Source: Psychromonas algarum (GTDB lineage: Bacteria; Pseudomonadota; Gammaproteobacteria; Enterobacterales; Psychromonadaceae). Taken from it: 64,000 nucleotides of DNA. How positions within the stretch are numbered: the stretch's first letter is position 1; each line of letters begins with the position of its first letter. The stretch spans positions 186,001 through 250,000 of the forward strand of contig NZ_SNUW01000005.1 of NCBI RefSeq assembly GCF_004376845.1, written 5' to 3'. The notes under the pieces were generated by a model, which did no database searches, was not told the DNA's origin, and saw only the letters and a list, made by a program, of their open reading frames with translations. A program made the position numbers and the translations under genes. Below are positions 7,714 through 16,021 of this stretch, piece by piece.

Positions 7714-10629
7714 TTAACTGACAACCGCTTTTAATCTCGCTAACGGTTTCATCTCTTCACTTGCAATAATAGCTTGATAATCGCTATTTTTAGCGATCAA
7801 CTGATAACGTCCATCGTTTAATTTTTTGACATCACGTAATAGATACTGATCATCGCCCGTCATTTCATGATTCTCAATGACTATGGTTTGTCCTTGCAAA
7901 GAGCCTGCGCTATCCGGTGTAATGAGCTCTAATAAAAGCAAGTCACCATCTTGTATTGGATGTTTACCACCGTTCATAGAATGACCTGTTGCGTACGCTA
8001 AAAAATGTCTCTTGGGATCTAAATGTCCATGTCCTTCTGGCGCGATCTTATATTCAACTTGTGAAGAATCTCCAGTTTTAAAGTGACCACATGCTATTTT
8101 TATATCAGGATAGAAGCCGAGTTGTATTACATTATTTTCGACATAGCTTTCGACATAGCTATTTGCTTCAATAAGCGTTTCAGATAAGTCTTCAATTGCC
8201 GTTTTAACAGTATCTCGATGTCTATATGCTAATAGTCTAAAATCCAGTAATTCCTGCACCCAATGTTCAAAGTAGTCTTTATCATTTTCAGCAATGTGAA
8301 TATTAGCCACAAATTTATTATCGATAATGGAAAACCATGTTTTTGTGTTTTTATTGGCTGTTGCATAGGCTTTTATTGGATTACGTTTCCAGTAGCTAAG
8401 CCATACTTTACTATTCGCTTCACTCTGACGCTCTTTACTTGGTAACTCTGTTTCGAACAAATGAGGATAGCGTTTTAATACTCGATAGCTTTCAGCACTT
8501 AACGCTTCAAGTGAAGGTGGTTTTGCAAATCCATCTAATCGTAAAAATGCTTTCAACAAGATAGCTTTAAAGGATTTGGACATACTGGTTGTTTGTACTA
8601 CAGAGGTGATAAACGCTACATGATTATCTGATAGTTGATGAGTCATATTATGTTTTTCAACTTCAATAATAAGCTCAACCCAGCTACCATATTGCTTGTT
8701 TACTTTCTTTAAATCACTATACGCTAAGAAGAACTCTGATGCTGTTGGCCTATGTCCAAGTTGTTCATAAAGTGTCTGATAATCTTCTAGAGCATTTGTA
8801 CGTTGTTGTTTAGCTAACACTTCCCAAAATTCAGTTATTTCAAGGTCATAATTAATATAACAACCTTCACTCAAAGTAGGATCTTTGTATTTAGCTAAGG
8901 TTTCTTGTACTGACCCACTCCCCAATAAAGCAGCAGGCTTATTTAAAAATGAATGATGATTTCCGATGAAGTCTAAAACTACAAGGTGTGATTTATTTTC
9001 AAATAACCGAAGACCACGCCCTAATTGCTGTAAAAATAAAATTTTAGAATCACTAGGACGTAACATTAGAATCGTATCGATAGCAGGTAAGTCGGTTCCT
9101 TCATTAAACAGATCAACAGAAAAGAGAATTTCTAGTTCTCCACTCGCTAGTTGATTAAGGGCATCATTACGGCGAACGGTAGATTGACTATGTACCGATG
9201 CAGCTTTGATCCCTTTTTTTATAAAACTATCCGCCATAAAGTCAGCATGCTTTGTTGATATACAAAAAGCGAGAGTCGTTGCTTGCTTATGCTTTTCCCA
9301 ATGATGGAGAATATGCAAAAACCTTTTTTGAGTCGCAAATTGGTGTTCGAGGTGATCGGGATCGAATCGGCCATTACGCCATGGAATAGCCGTATAATCG
9401 ACACTACCATCCCAAATACCGTAATAATGGAAAGGCACTAATATTTGGTCATCAATCCCTTGCGTTAAATTACGCTCGTAGACTAAATTATTTTCACATA
9501 AACCCAATATATCTGCTTGATCCGTTCTTTCAGGTGTTGCCGTTAATCCGAGTAAAAATTTTGGCTCAAAATAGGTAAGTAAATTTTGATAAATCGATGC
9601 ACTGGCATGGTGAAATTCATCGACAATGACATAATCAAAATGATTTTTTGTAAACTGATTTAAATGTGTATTTTTGCCAATTGTCTGTACAGAAGCAAAA
9701 AGCAATTCAGCTTCTTGATCTTTAACATTGGCCTTATAAAACCCAGTTTTTTTAGTTGGTAATAATTGTGCAAACGTTCTTTGAGCTTGTATTAAAATCT
9801 CTTCTCGGTGAGCAACAAATAAAACTCTTTTTGCATTCACCTGTTTTACATCAAAAGCAGACAACCATGTTTTACCCATGCCTGTTGCTAAAACAACTAA
9901 ACCTCTGAGGTAGCCTTCTTCACGTGTTATCTGTAAAGCCTGTAACGCCTCTAATTGAATGTTACTAGGCGTTGCGCGTTCGGTAGGCTCTAGTTGAACA
10001 CTTGGAGCATTGATATTAACAAATTTCATCACCCGTCTACGTTGCAAGTAATCGGAGATCCATTCATTAGTCAAAGTCTTTACTTTAGAATGGGAGAAAA
10101 TAGCAGAAAATGCCTCTCGAATAGCATTAAAAGTGATTGCCTCTTTAGAGTCTATAGGTAAGTTAAAATCATGACGATAGCACCATTCATGAGCGTTAGT
10201 TAATGCACTTTTACTAATATTGTTTGAACCAATAAAAGCACAACCCTCAGTCACTTCCGCAGTCGATGAACTCACTTTAGTCTTTACAAAAATATAAGAC
10301 TTCATGTGGAAACTTTGTTGATTATCGCTTTGATATATACGAATATCAGCCCCTCTATCAACAAGTGGCATGAGTTCTCTTAGAGCGATAGGATCTGTAA
10401 TATCAAGATAATCAGAGGTTAATATTTTTAGCTGACAATTATTAACGAGAGCATCTTTTAAAGACTCAAATAATAAAGTTAAACCACTTCTTTGAATGAA
10501 AGAAACAGTTATTTCAATTTCGTCTGCACGATTGATAGCGTGTATTAATTTAGGTAATAGTGGGTCTTCATCACCCGTTGTCAGTTGTGAATCCCCGAGT
10601 AGTAGGCTTGATGAAAGAATTTTATTCAT
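7714..10629 (-). CDS. PLD nuclease-SF2 helicase with C-terminal S24 (LexA/UmuD-like) autoprotease domain
   Basis: A 971-residue multidomain protein. Residues 1-200 form a phospholipase D-like nuclease domain (HMK at 108-110, GSNN at 134-137). An SF2 helicase follows: Walker A ATGMGKT (248-254), DEFHH (337-341), TATP (363-366) and QLGRGLR (535-541). The middle region is of the DUF3427/helicase-associated type. The last 130 residues look like a peptidase S24 domain: cleavage-type dipeptide Cys847-Gly848, GHSM with Ser884, PIQDGDLLLLE, RDVKKL with Lys935 or Lys936, and a NSDY tail resembling the LexA NSEF. Cys-to-Ser spacing is 37 residues, as against 35 in LexA and 36 in UmuD. The gene overlaps the upstream methyltransferase gene by 8 bases. 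Defence or damage response is the likely role (inference). Confidence 0.85.
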   Translation of the reverse strand: MNKILSSSLLLGDSQLTTGDEDPLLPKLIHAINRADEIEITVSFIQRSGLTLLFESLKDALVNNCQLKILTSDYLDITDPIALRELMPLVDRGADIRIYQSDNQQSFHMKSYIFVKTKVSSSTAEVTEGCAFIGSNNISKSALTNAHEWCYRHDFNLPIDSKEAITFNAIREAFSAIFSHSKVKTLTNEWISDYLQRRRVMKFVNINAPSVQLEPTERATPSNIQLEALQALQITREEGYLRGLVVLATGMGKTWLSAFDVKQVNAKRVLFVAHREEILIQAQRTFAQLLPTKKTGFYKANVKDQEAELLFASVQTIGKNTHLNQFTKNHFDYVIVDEFHHASASIYQNLLTYFEPKFLLGLTATPERTDQADILGLCENNLVYERNLTQGIDDQILVPFHYYGIWDGSVDYTAIPWRNGRFDPDHLEHQFATQKRFLHILHHWEKHKQATTLAFCISTKHADFMADSFIKKGIKAASVHSQSTVRRNDALNQLASGELEILFSVDLFNEGTDLPAIDTILMLRPSDSKILFLQQLGRGLRLFENKSHLVVLDFIGNHHSFLNKPAALLGSGSVQETLAKYKDPTLSEGCYINYDLEITEFWEVLAKQQRTNALEDYQTLYEQLGHRPTASEFFLAYSDLKKVNKQYGSWVELIIEVEKHNMTHQLSDNHVAFITSVVQTTSMSKSFKAILLKAFLRLDGFAKPPSLEALSAESYRVLKRYPHLFETELPSKERQSEANSKVWLSYWKRNPIKAYATANKNTKTWFSIIDNKFVANIHIAENDKDYFEHWVQELLDFRLLAYRHRDTVKTAIEDLSETLIEANSYVESYVENNVIQLGFYPDIKIACGHFKTGDSSQVEYKIAPEGHGHLDPKRHFLAYATGHSMNGGKHPIQDGDLLLLELITPDSAGSLQGQTIVIENHEMTGDDQYLLRDVKKLNDGRYQLIAKNSDYQAIIASEEMKPLARLKAVVS

Positions 10630-11221
10630 TTATAACGTCCTTGCGTAAAATCACATTCAACCATTGTTCGGATTCACGCCCTTCTCGCAGATCTCCCGTT
10701 CTCCATTGTTTAACAATGGCAATAGGTTTCCCCGTAATATACTGCCCAAAACTGACTTCATCTACATTGGTAAATACCCTACCATTTCGAATAACTTCTT
10801 CTCGTCCTAATTTAAAAGAGCAATAAAAAACGCCTGACTCTTTTAATAGTGAAACAAATTTCGATATTACATTGGATAACTCATCTTCTGGGACATGTAA
10901 TAAAGAAGCACAAGCCCAAATCCCATCGAATTTAATGCTACTTTCAAAGGTTTGAAATAAGGCTTGTTGCACTGGTTGCTTTATTAATTTGGAAGCTAAA
11001 GATGCTAACTCTTTACTTGCATCAAATGCACATATTTCATATCCATGTTCAATGAAGAATTTACTATCTCGACCAGCACCACATCCAGCGTCCAGTATTA
11101 AACCGTTATTTTTAATTAAAGGTAAAAATTCATCATATAAAGCAGTCATATCAATATCGACAGTTGCGTCATAAAATGATTTTGCATTCGAGGAATAATA
11201 TTGAGCGTTGAGAGTTTTCAT
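10622..11221 (-). CDS. Class I SAM-dependent methyltransferase, operon partner of the helicase
   Basis: A 199-residue Rossmann-fold methyltransferase. Motif I is ILDAGCGAGRDSKFF (about residues 42-56), motif II ends in ICAFDAS, and a later motif reads FDGIWACASLLHVP. No target-recognition domain or DNA-methyltransferase DPPY/NPPY motif is visible. The substrate may therefore be a small molecule, a protein or an RNA. The family resembles TehB/UbiE-type enzymes only in a general way. Its end overlaps the start of the helicase gene (8 bases), which implies translational coupling and a joint function. No LexA-type operator is visible in the AT-rich DNA upstream. Confidence 0.82.
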   Translation of the reverse strand: MKTLNAQYYSSNAKSFYDATVDIDMTALYDEFLPLIKNNGLILDAGCGAGRDSKFFIEHGYEICAFDASKELASLASKLIKQPVQQALFQTFESSIKFDGIWACASLLHVPEDELSNVISKFVSLLKESGVFYCSFKLGREEVIRNGRVFTNVDEVSFGQYITGKPIAIVKQWRTGDLREGRESEQWLNVILRKDVINE

Positions 11222-11536
11222 AAATTCTTAATTCAGTTTATTTTTTAAATAATATTACTTAGCTATGACACGATTAGAAAATTAAAAGTACATTCAAAAA
11301 ATTTAAAAATATTAATTATTTTTAGTCTGTGCTTAAATTTAAAACATATTATATTAAATTGATATTTTAAAACCTACTCACAAACCATATAAAACTGTTG
11401 ATGGTCGCAATTTGGTCACAAATTGGTCACAAAAGTTAAAAACTCAATTTTAGTCCTTAAATACTTAGCGATAATACAGTAAGTATTCCTGAGGGAATGG
11501 ACGTATGAAACGAAGAAATTTGTAAATTTTAAACAA
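11222..11536. other. Intergenic DNA upstream of the methyltransferase-helicase operon
   Basis: Very AT-rich spacer between the methyltransferase start and the tRNA operon terminator. I see no gene and no CTGT-N8-ACAG SOS box. It presumably holds the promoter of the operon. Confidence 0.4.
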
Positions 11537-11576
11537 AAAAAAACCGCTTTTGCGTTTAAGCATAAAGCGGTTTTCT
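11537..11576 (-). terminator. Terminator of the tRNA operon
   Basis: AAAACCGCTTT pairs with AAAGCGGTTTT, followed on the minus strand by a long T-run. It lies six bases past the last tRNA. Confidence 0.85.
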
Positions 11577-11581
11577 TAATG

Positions 11582-11658
<77 letters not shown>

Positions 11659-11688
11659 AGATATTTTAATTCGTATTTTAAAATCAAG

Positions 11689-11758
11689 GGTCAGAACCCT
11701 CTGGTCCAACTCTTATCCAAAACACCGGAGATGCGCTACCAAGCTGCGCTAATCACCG
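11689..11758 (-). pseudogene. Decayed tRNA-Pro, copy A
   Basis: The 5' half (acceptor strand, D-arm and start of the anticodon stem, positions 11729-11758) is identical to the intact tRNA-Pro. The anticodon loop is then broken by an insertion and the T-arm is lost. The remaining AAGAGTTGGACCAGAGGGTT is shared with the second decayed copy near 12260. Confidence 0.75.
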
Positions 11759-11819
11759 AAATTGTTAATATCTTTATTAGTCTTGGGTTGAAAATAACTA
11801 ATTGATATTGTTGTTTAAA

Positions 11820-11904
11820 TGGTGCGGAAAGAGAGACTTGAACTCTCACACCTTGCGATACTAGAACCTAAATCTAGCGCGTCTACCAATTCCGCCACTT
11901 CCGC
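11820..11904 (-). tRNA. tRNA-Leu (anticodon UAG)
   Basis: 85 nt with encoded CCA and a long variable arm. The anticodon loop TTTAGGT sits between CTAGA and TCTAG, giving UAG. The position matches leuT in the enterobacterial argX-hisR-leuT-proM order. Confidence 0.95.
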
Positions 11905-11941
11905 ATCTATTTAAACTTTTACTCATTTTACTTTTAAAAAA

Positions 11942-12018
11942 TGGGGCGAATGACGGGGTTTGAACCCGCGACAACCGGAATCACAATCCGGGGCTCTACC
12001 AACTGAGCTACATCCGCC
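11942..12018 (-). tRNA. tRNA-His (anticodon GUG)
   Basis: 77 nt including the extra 5' G(-1), which pairs with the discriminator C as expected for tRNA-His. The anticodon loop TTGTGAT lies between CCGGA and TCCGG. CCA is encoded. Confidence 0.95.
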
Positions 12019-12035
12019 ACTATACTTTTTAAAAA

Positions 12036-12112
12036 TGGTACGCCCTACAGGATTCGAACCTGTGGCCTACGGCTTAGAAGGCCGTTGCTCTATCCAGCTG
12101 AGCTAAGGGCGC
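12036..12112 (-). tRNA. tRNA-Arg (anticodon UCU)
   Basis: 77 nt with encoded CCA. The anticodon loop CTTCTAA between CGGC and GCCG gives UCU. The enterobacterial operon carries an Arg tRNA with CCG at this place, so the isoacceptor differs. Confidence 0.92.
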
Positions 12113-12159
12113 AAAAGCAGGACTTATTACTTACAATGACAAATCACTGTTTTTAAATG

Positions 12160-12236
<77 letters not shown>

Positions 12237-12240
12237 AGTA

Positions 12241-12339
12241 TTTTTTGTGCTTTGTAATAACGGGTCAAACCCTCTGGTTCAACTCTTTCACAAAGCATTG
12301 GATATGCACTATCAAACTGTACTTCACCAAGTTATGTTT
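12241..12339 (-). pseudogene. Decayed tRNA-Pro, copy B, in the operon leader
   Basis: The minus strand carries a degenerate 5' half (GGTGAAGTACAGTTTGATAGTGCAT, compare GGTGATTAGCGCAGCTTGGTAGCGCAT). A better conserved stretch, AAGAGTTGAACCAGAGGGTTTGACCC, follows and is shared with copy A. It lies between the promoter and the first intact tRNA, so it is transcribed as leader. Confidence 0.6.
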
Positions 12340-12399
12340 AATAAAAAGTAAAACTTATTATTAAACCGCTGAAACATTAATGCTTATCAACGGAGCGAG

Positions 12400-12428
12400 A
12401 TATTACTGAGTTGCTCGGAGATCGTCAA
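12400..12428 (-). promoter_or_regulatory. Sigma-70 promoter of the tRNA operon
   Basis: The minus strand reads TTGACG, 17 bases, TAATAT, then CTCGCTCCG. The near-consensus hexamers and GC-rich discriminator fit a strong, stringently controlled stable-RNA promoter. The predicted start is near 12393, about 155 bases before the first tRNA. Nothing else is evident in 12429-12608. Confidence 0.7.
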
Positions 12429-12608
12429 ACTTTATTTGTAGATATTGTGTTGCTTGCTGAATAATTAAACGGTTTGTCTTAATATCGATCTATTTTATTC
12501 AATAAATCTTATGAACCTAGAATATATATCAGGCAGGTTTAACATTTGGTAATATTAAATCTTGCCCTAGAACTCTTATTTTAGGTTATTAAATTAAATA
12601 TTAAGGTG

Positions 12609-13010
12609 ATGAGTTTGTATGAATTAACACTGACACTTATTCGTGGTTTACCAGGAAGCGGGAAAAGTACATTAGCGAGAAGTTTGCTAAATAATTATCT
12701 AAATGAATGTGCTCATCTTGAAGCAGATATGTTTTTTGTTAATAAACAGGGGGAATATGAATTTGCTCCTAATAAGCTTAAACAAGCCCATCAATGGTGT
12801 GAACAACAATGTGAATTATATTTGCAGCAAAATATAAATGTTATCGTTTCGAATACCTTCGTAAAACAATGGGAGCTCAAATATTATCGTTTGCTTGCTA
12901 AAAAATATAATGCAAAATTAATTATCCAAACCTGTCACGGAAAATACAAAAATATACATCAAGTACCAGAAGCGACAATTAAAAAGATGAAACGCCAATG
13001 GGAAGTATAA
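12609..13010 (+). CDS. Small P-loop kinase-like ATP-binding protein
   Basis: About 133 residues. The Walker A motif GLPGSGKST sits near the N-terminus. HLEADMFF follows and resembles the acceptor-binding aspartate region of polynucleotide kinase and zeta-toxin-like P-loop kinases. NVIVSNTFVKQWEL is typical of the AAA_33/N4BP2L-type family. The length is short but contains the whole core. The start is unclear: GTG 12606, ATG 12609 and TTG 12615 are all in frame, and AAGG at 12603-12606 is best spaced for the TTG. The gene stands alone between the tRNA operon and the GntR region. Substrate unknown; nucleic-acid or small-molecule phosphorylation are both possible. Confidence 0.75.
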   Translation: MSLYELTLTLIRGLPGSGKSTLARSLLNNYLNECAHLEADMFFVNKQGEYEFAPNKLKQAHQWCEQQCELYLQQNINVIVSNTFVKQWELKYYRLLAKKYNAKLIIQTCHGKYKNIHQVPEATIKKMKRQWEV

Positions 13011-13236
13011 TTTTCAAATAAATGATTTAGATTAATCCGTATTCTTGAACATAGTGAAGTCCCCCTTTGAGAACTATTCCAAGCGACAGCACACCTATCT
13101 TCTGGATCTTAATAACTGCTACAAGCGTTATTGCTCATTTTTATTAAATTGGGGTGAATAAGGGATTAACACATATTTTAGCCAATCACTTTTTTACCTA
13201 TTCAATATACATTTATTAGTTGAATCGAAGCTTCTA

Positions 13237-13944
13237 TTAATTATTAATGCTAATCATAACTGCATCTGTTCGCCAATATTCAAATTCACAATCAATGATG
13301 TCATTGTGTTGGTTATAATTAACACGGCATATTTTTAATACTTGTTGCCCAGTACGTATGTTTAATGCTTGTGCAACATGTTCTGGTGCAGCAGTAGGGA
13401 TAAATTCAAAATTAGAGCGATTCGTTTTGAATCCGTACTTTGTTGCATAAAGTATGGTCAGGGATTGCGCTAAATCTTCCGATAAAATATCCGGAAAGCA
13501 ATGACTAATAAGGCAGTTTTCAACAAACAATACCGCACGACCATCAATATAGCGTAATCGCTCAATAACATGAATGGGTGTCAACTCTGACAATGCTAAA
13601 AGTGTAGCAATAATGCTAGGTGCCATCATGCTTTTTACTCCCAATAACTGAGTTTTAGCGGTACGTTGTTGATCCCTTATCATTTGATGAAAATGACAGC
13701 GTGATAAGGGGTTATATTTAATTCTAGGTGGAGAAACAAACCATCCTCTTCGATCTTCTCGATAAATTAAACCTTCCACCTCCAATGAATCCAATGCACT
13801 TTTTACACTAATTCTAGTGATTGAAAAAAGCTCACTTAATTCACGCTCAGAAGGAATTTTTTGTAAAGGTAATAATAACTTCCCACTAATTTGATCTCTT
13901 AAAACTGCTTTGATGTCTTTCGAAACGTCCTTTGCCACGCCCAT
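13237..13944 (-). CDS. GntR-family transcriptional regulator, HutC/UTRA subfamily
   Basis: A 235-residue repressor-type protein. Residues about 10-75 form a GntR winged helix-turn-helix (PSERELSELFSITRISVKSALDSLEVEGLIYREDRRGWFV). The C-terminal 150 residues look like a UTRA ligand-binding domain, which in this subfamily senses small sugars, phosphonates or phospho-compounds. It is divergent from the transporter/phosphatase operon that starts at 14156. A TGGTCTAGTCCA palindrome lies two bases upstream of its own start codon and a perfect version lies in front of the operon. Autoregulation together with control of the operon is therefore likely. The inducer is probably a substrate or product of the operon (inference). 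Confidence 0.88.
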   Translation of the reverse strand: MGVAKDVSKDIKAVLRDQISGKLLLPLQKIPSERELSELFSITRISVKSALDSLEVEGLIYREDRRGWFVSPPRIKYNPLSRCHFHQMIRDQQRTAKTQLLGVKSMMAPSIIATLLALSELTPIHVIERLRYIDGRAVLFVENCLISHCFPDILSEDLAQSLTILYATKYGFKTNRSNFEFIPTAAPEHVAQALNIRTGQQVLKICRVNYNQHNDIIDCEFEYWRTDAVMISINN

Positions 13945-13945
13945 A

Positions 13946-13957
13946 TGGTCTAGTCCA
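13946..13957. promoter_or_regulatory. Operator-like palindrome in front of the GntR gene
   Basis: TGGTCTAGTCCA is a near-perfect palindrome (10 of 12 positions). It closely resembles the TGGTCTAGACCA core bound by HutC-subfamily regulators such as DasR. It abuts the regulator start codon. Confidence 0.65.
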
Positions 13958-14115
13958 ATTAAATTGCATTCACTTTCTATATTTAAACTTCAAAACTGAA
14001 AATAAGCAATCCATTCACCTGTTAAATATTAAGCATTCAATTTATTGGTCATAAAAACGACTTATTTCCGTAAGTAAATTGTAATACTTCTCAGATAGCA
14101 TAAAAAAATAACTGC

Positions 14116-14127
14116 TGGACTAGTCCA
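14116..14127. promoter_or_regulatory. Operator-like palindrome in front of the phospho-compound operon
   Basis: TGGACTAGTCCA is a perfect 12-bp palindrome 28 bases upstream of the binding-protein start. It is nearly the same as the site at 13946. Its position just upstream of the ribosome binding site suits repression. Confidence 0.7.
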
Positions 14128-14155
14128 AAAACCAACCATGAAGGATGAAAATATA

Positions 14156-15205
14156 ATGAAAGTATTTACAACAACGAGCACCTTACTTGCACTATCACTC
14201 ACCCATAATGTCTATGCGACAGAATCAATGGAATCACTGATTAAAGCGGCTCAAAAAGAGGGGCAAGTCTACAGTGTCGGTATGCCAGACAGTTGGGCAA
14301 ATTGGAAAGACACATGGGTTGACCTTAAAGAAAAATATAATATTAGCCACCAAGATACTGATATGAGCTCTGCGCAAGAAATTGCAAAATTTGAAGCTGA
14401 AAAGAATAATGCGACGGCAGATATTGGTGATGTCGGTTTTGCATTTGCACGCGTCGCAACCAGCAAGGGTGTGACACAACCTTATAAGCCGACTACGTGG
14501 AACGATGTTCCTGATTGGGCAAAAGATAAAGATGGTCATTGGGCTTTAGCTTATACTGGAACTATCTCTTTTATTTCTAATAACAACCTCGTAAAAAATG
14601 CACCAAAAACATGGGCTGATTTACTTGAGGGTGATTACAAAGTCACCATTGGTGATGTCGGTGTTGCTTCTCAAGCCAATAATGCCGTATTAGCAGCCGC
14701 TTTTGCTAATGGCGGCGATGAGTCAAATTTAAAACCTGCGATTCAATTTTTTGAAAAATTATCTAAACAAGGCCGCCTTTCTTACGCGGATCCAAGTTTA
14801 GCTAATTTAGAAAAAGGTGAAGTAGAAGTTGCGGTGATGTGGGACTTTAATGCGCTTAATTACCGAGACAAAATCGACCGCACTCGCTTTACGGTTGGTA
14901 TTCCACAAGATGGTTCAGTTACTTCAGGTTACACCACTATTATTAACAAATACGCCAAAAATCCTAATGCAGCAAAGCTTGCGCGTGAATATATTTTCAG
15001 TGATTCAGGACAAATTAATTTAGCAAACGGCTATGCACGCCCGATTCGTACCAACGTAACGTTACCGGTTGAAACACAAGCAAAACTGATCCCAAATGAT
15101 CAATATAAAGCCACTCACCCAATCACAGATTTTAAGGCATGGGAAAAATCTGCGCGCAGACTACCACGAGCATGGCAAGAAAACGTGTTAATCCACCAAC
15201 AATAA
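14156..15205 (+). CDS. ABC transporter substrate-binding protein
   Basis: About 349 residues. A signal peptide (MKVFTTTSTLLALSLTHNVYA) precedes the mature periplasmic protein. The fold looks like family 1 solute-binding proteins of the AfuA/PotD/PhnS type: a DIGDVGFAFA stretch, the hinge region WADLLEGDYKVTIGDVG, GEVEVAVMWDFNALNY and GYTTIINKYAKNPNAAKLAREYIFSDSGQ. An upstream in-frame ATG at 14138 exists, but 14156 begins the signal peptide and has AAGGA ten bases before it. It is the first gene of a six-gene operon under the GntR-site control. The ligand is probably a phosphorylated or phosphonate compound, judged only from its neighbours. Confidence 0.85.
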   Translation: MKVFTTTSTLLALSLTHNVYATESMESLIKAAQKEGQVYSVGMPDSWANWKDTWVDLKEKYNISHQDTDMSSAQEIAKFEAEKNNATADIGDVGFAFARVATSKGVTQPYKPTTWNDVPDWAKDKDGHWALAYTGTISFISNNNLVKNAPKTWADLLEGDYKVTIGDVGVASQANNAVLAAAFANGGDESNLKPAIQFFEKLSKQGRLSYADPSLANLEKGEVEVAVMWDFNALNYRDKIDRTRFTVGIPQDGSVTSGYTTIINKYAKNPNAAKLAREYIFSDSGQINLANGYARPIRTNVTLPVETQAKLIPNDQYKATHPITDFKAWEKSARRLPRAWQENVLIHQQ

Positions 15206-15217
15206 TTGAGATTTAAT

Positions 15218-16021
15218 ATGAATAATAAGGTGATCCTTGTTGTTCTTGATGGTTTAAATCTAACAGTAGCCCAACACTGTATGGGCTACTTAACTGGATT
15301 AATAGAGCACAAGAAAGCAAGTCAATACGCTTTACAGAGTGAATTACCGTCACTATCTCGCCCTTTATACGAATGTATATTAACCGGCAACTCTCCGGTA
15401 AATAGTGGCATTGTCCACAATCATGTCACACGTAATTCGCATTTAGAATCTGTTTTTAGTTTGGCAAATAAACAGGGTAAAACTACAGCGGCAGCTGCCT
15501 ACCACTGGGTGAGTGAGCTCTATAATATTTCACCTTACAATGCACAAAGAGACCGCCATACCCACAATGAGAAGCTGAATATTCAACATGGCGTATTTTA
15601 TCATTGGGATCATTACCCTGATGAGGCATTATTTCTTGATGGTGAACACCTACGTCATCAATATGATCCCGACTTCCTATTGATCCATCCGATGAATATT
15701 GATGATACAGGACACAAGCACGGATTAGATTCAGCTGAATATCGTAACTCAGTGCGTCAAGCCGATATTATTTTATCGGAATTTCTACCGCAGTGGATAA
15801 GTGCTGGCTACCAAATAGTGATCACCAGCGATCATGGTATGAATAACGATAAATCCCACGGTGGCACACTCAAAGAAGAGCGTGAAGTTCCACTCTATTT
15901 AATTGGTGATCAGTTCACTCATAAAGCAAATGCGATAAAACAAACGGAGCTTTGCGGCATGATCTGTGAGTTACTGGGGTTAGAACATTCGAAACCCTTT
16001 ATTAAGGAGTGCTTAAAGTGA
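15218..16021 (+). CDS. Cytoplasmic alkaline-phosphatase-superfamily phosphodiesterase/phosphatase
   Basis: About 267 residues, no signal peptide. Metal-binding motifs of the alkaline phosphatase/nucleotide pyrophosphatase superfamily are visible in order: VVLDGLN near the start, a nucleophile region LPSLSRPLYECILTG with Ser in place of the usual Thr, HPMNIDDTGHKHG, TSDHGMN and a late SHGG. Related enzymes split phosphodiesters, phosphonoacetate or phosphomonoesters. The TTG at 15206 is in frame but the ATG at 15218 starts the conserved strand. The gene ends in a GTGA overlap with the permease gene. Its place inside a transporter operon suggests that it acts on the imported compound. Confidence 0.78.
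   Translation: MNNKVILVVLDGLNLTVAQHCMGYLTGLIEHKKASQYALQSELPSLSRPLYECILTGNSPVNSGIVHNHVTRNSHLESVFSLANKQGKTTAAAAYHWVSELYNISPYNAQRDRHTHNEKLNIQHGVFYHWDHYPDEALFLDGEHLRHQYDPDFLLIHPMNIDDTGHKHGLDSAEYRNSVRQADIILSEFLPQWISAGYQIVITSDHGMNNDKSHGGTLKEEREVPLYLIGDQFTHKANAIKQTELCGMICELLGLEHSKPFIKECLK

Noticed and set aside
14138-14155. Earlier start for the binding protein
   Set aside because: It would put polar residues before the signal peptide and overlaps the AAGGA ribosome binding site.
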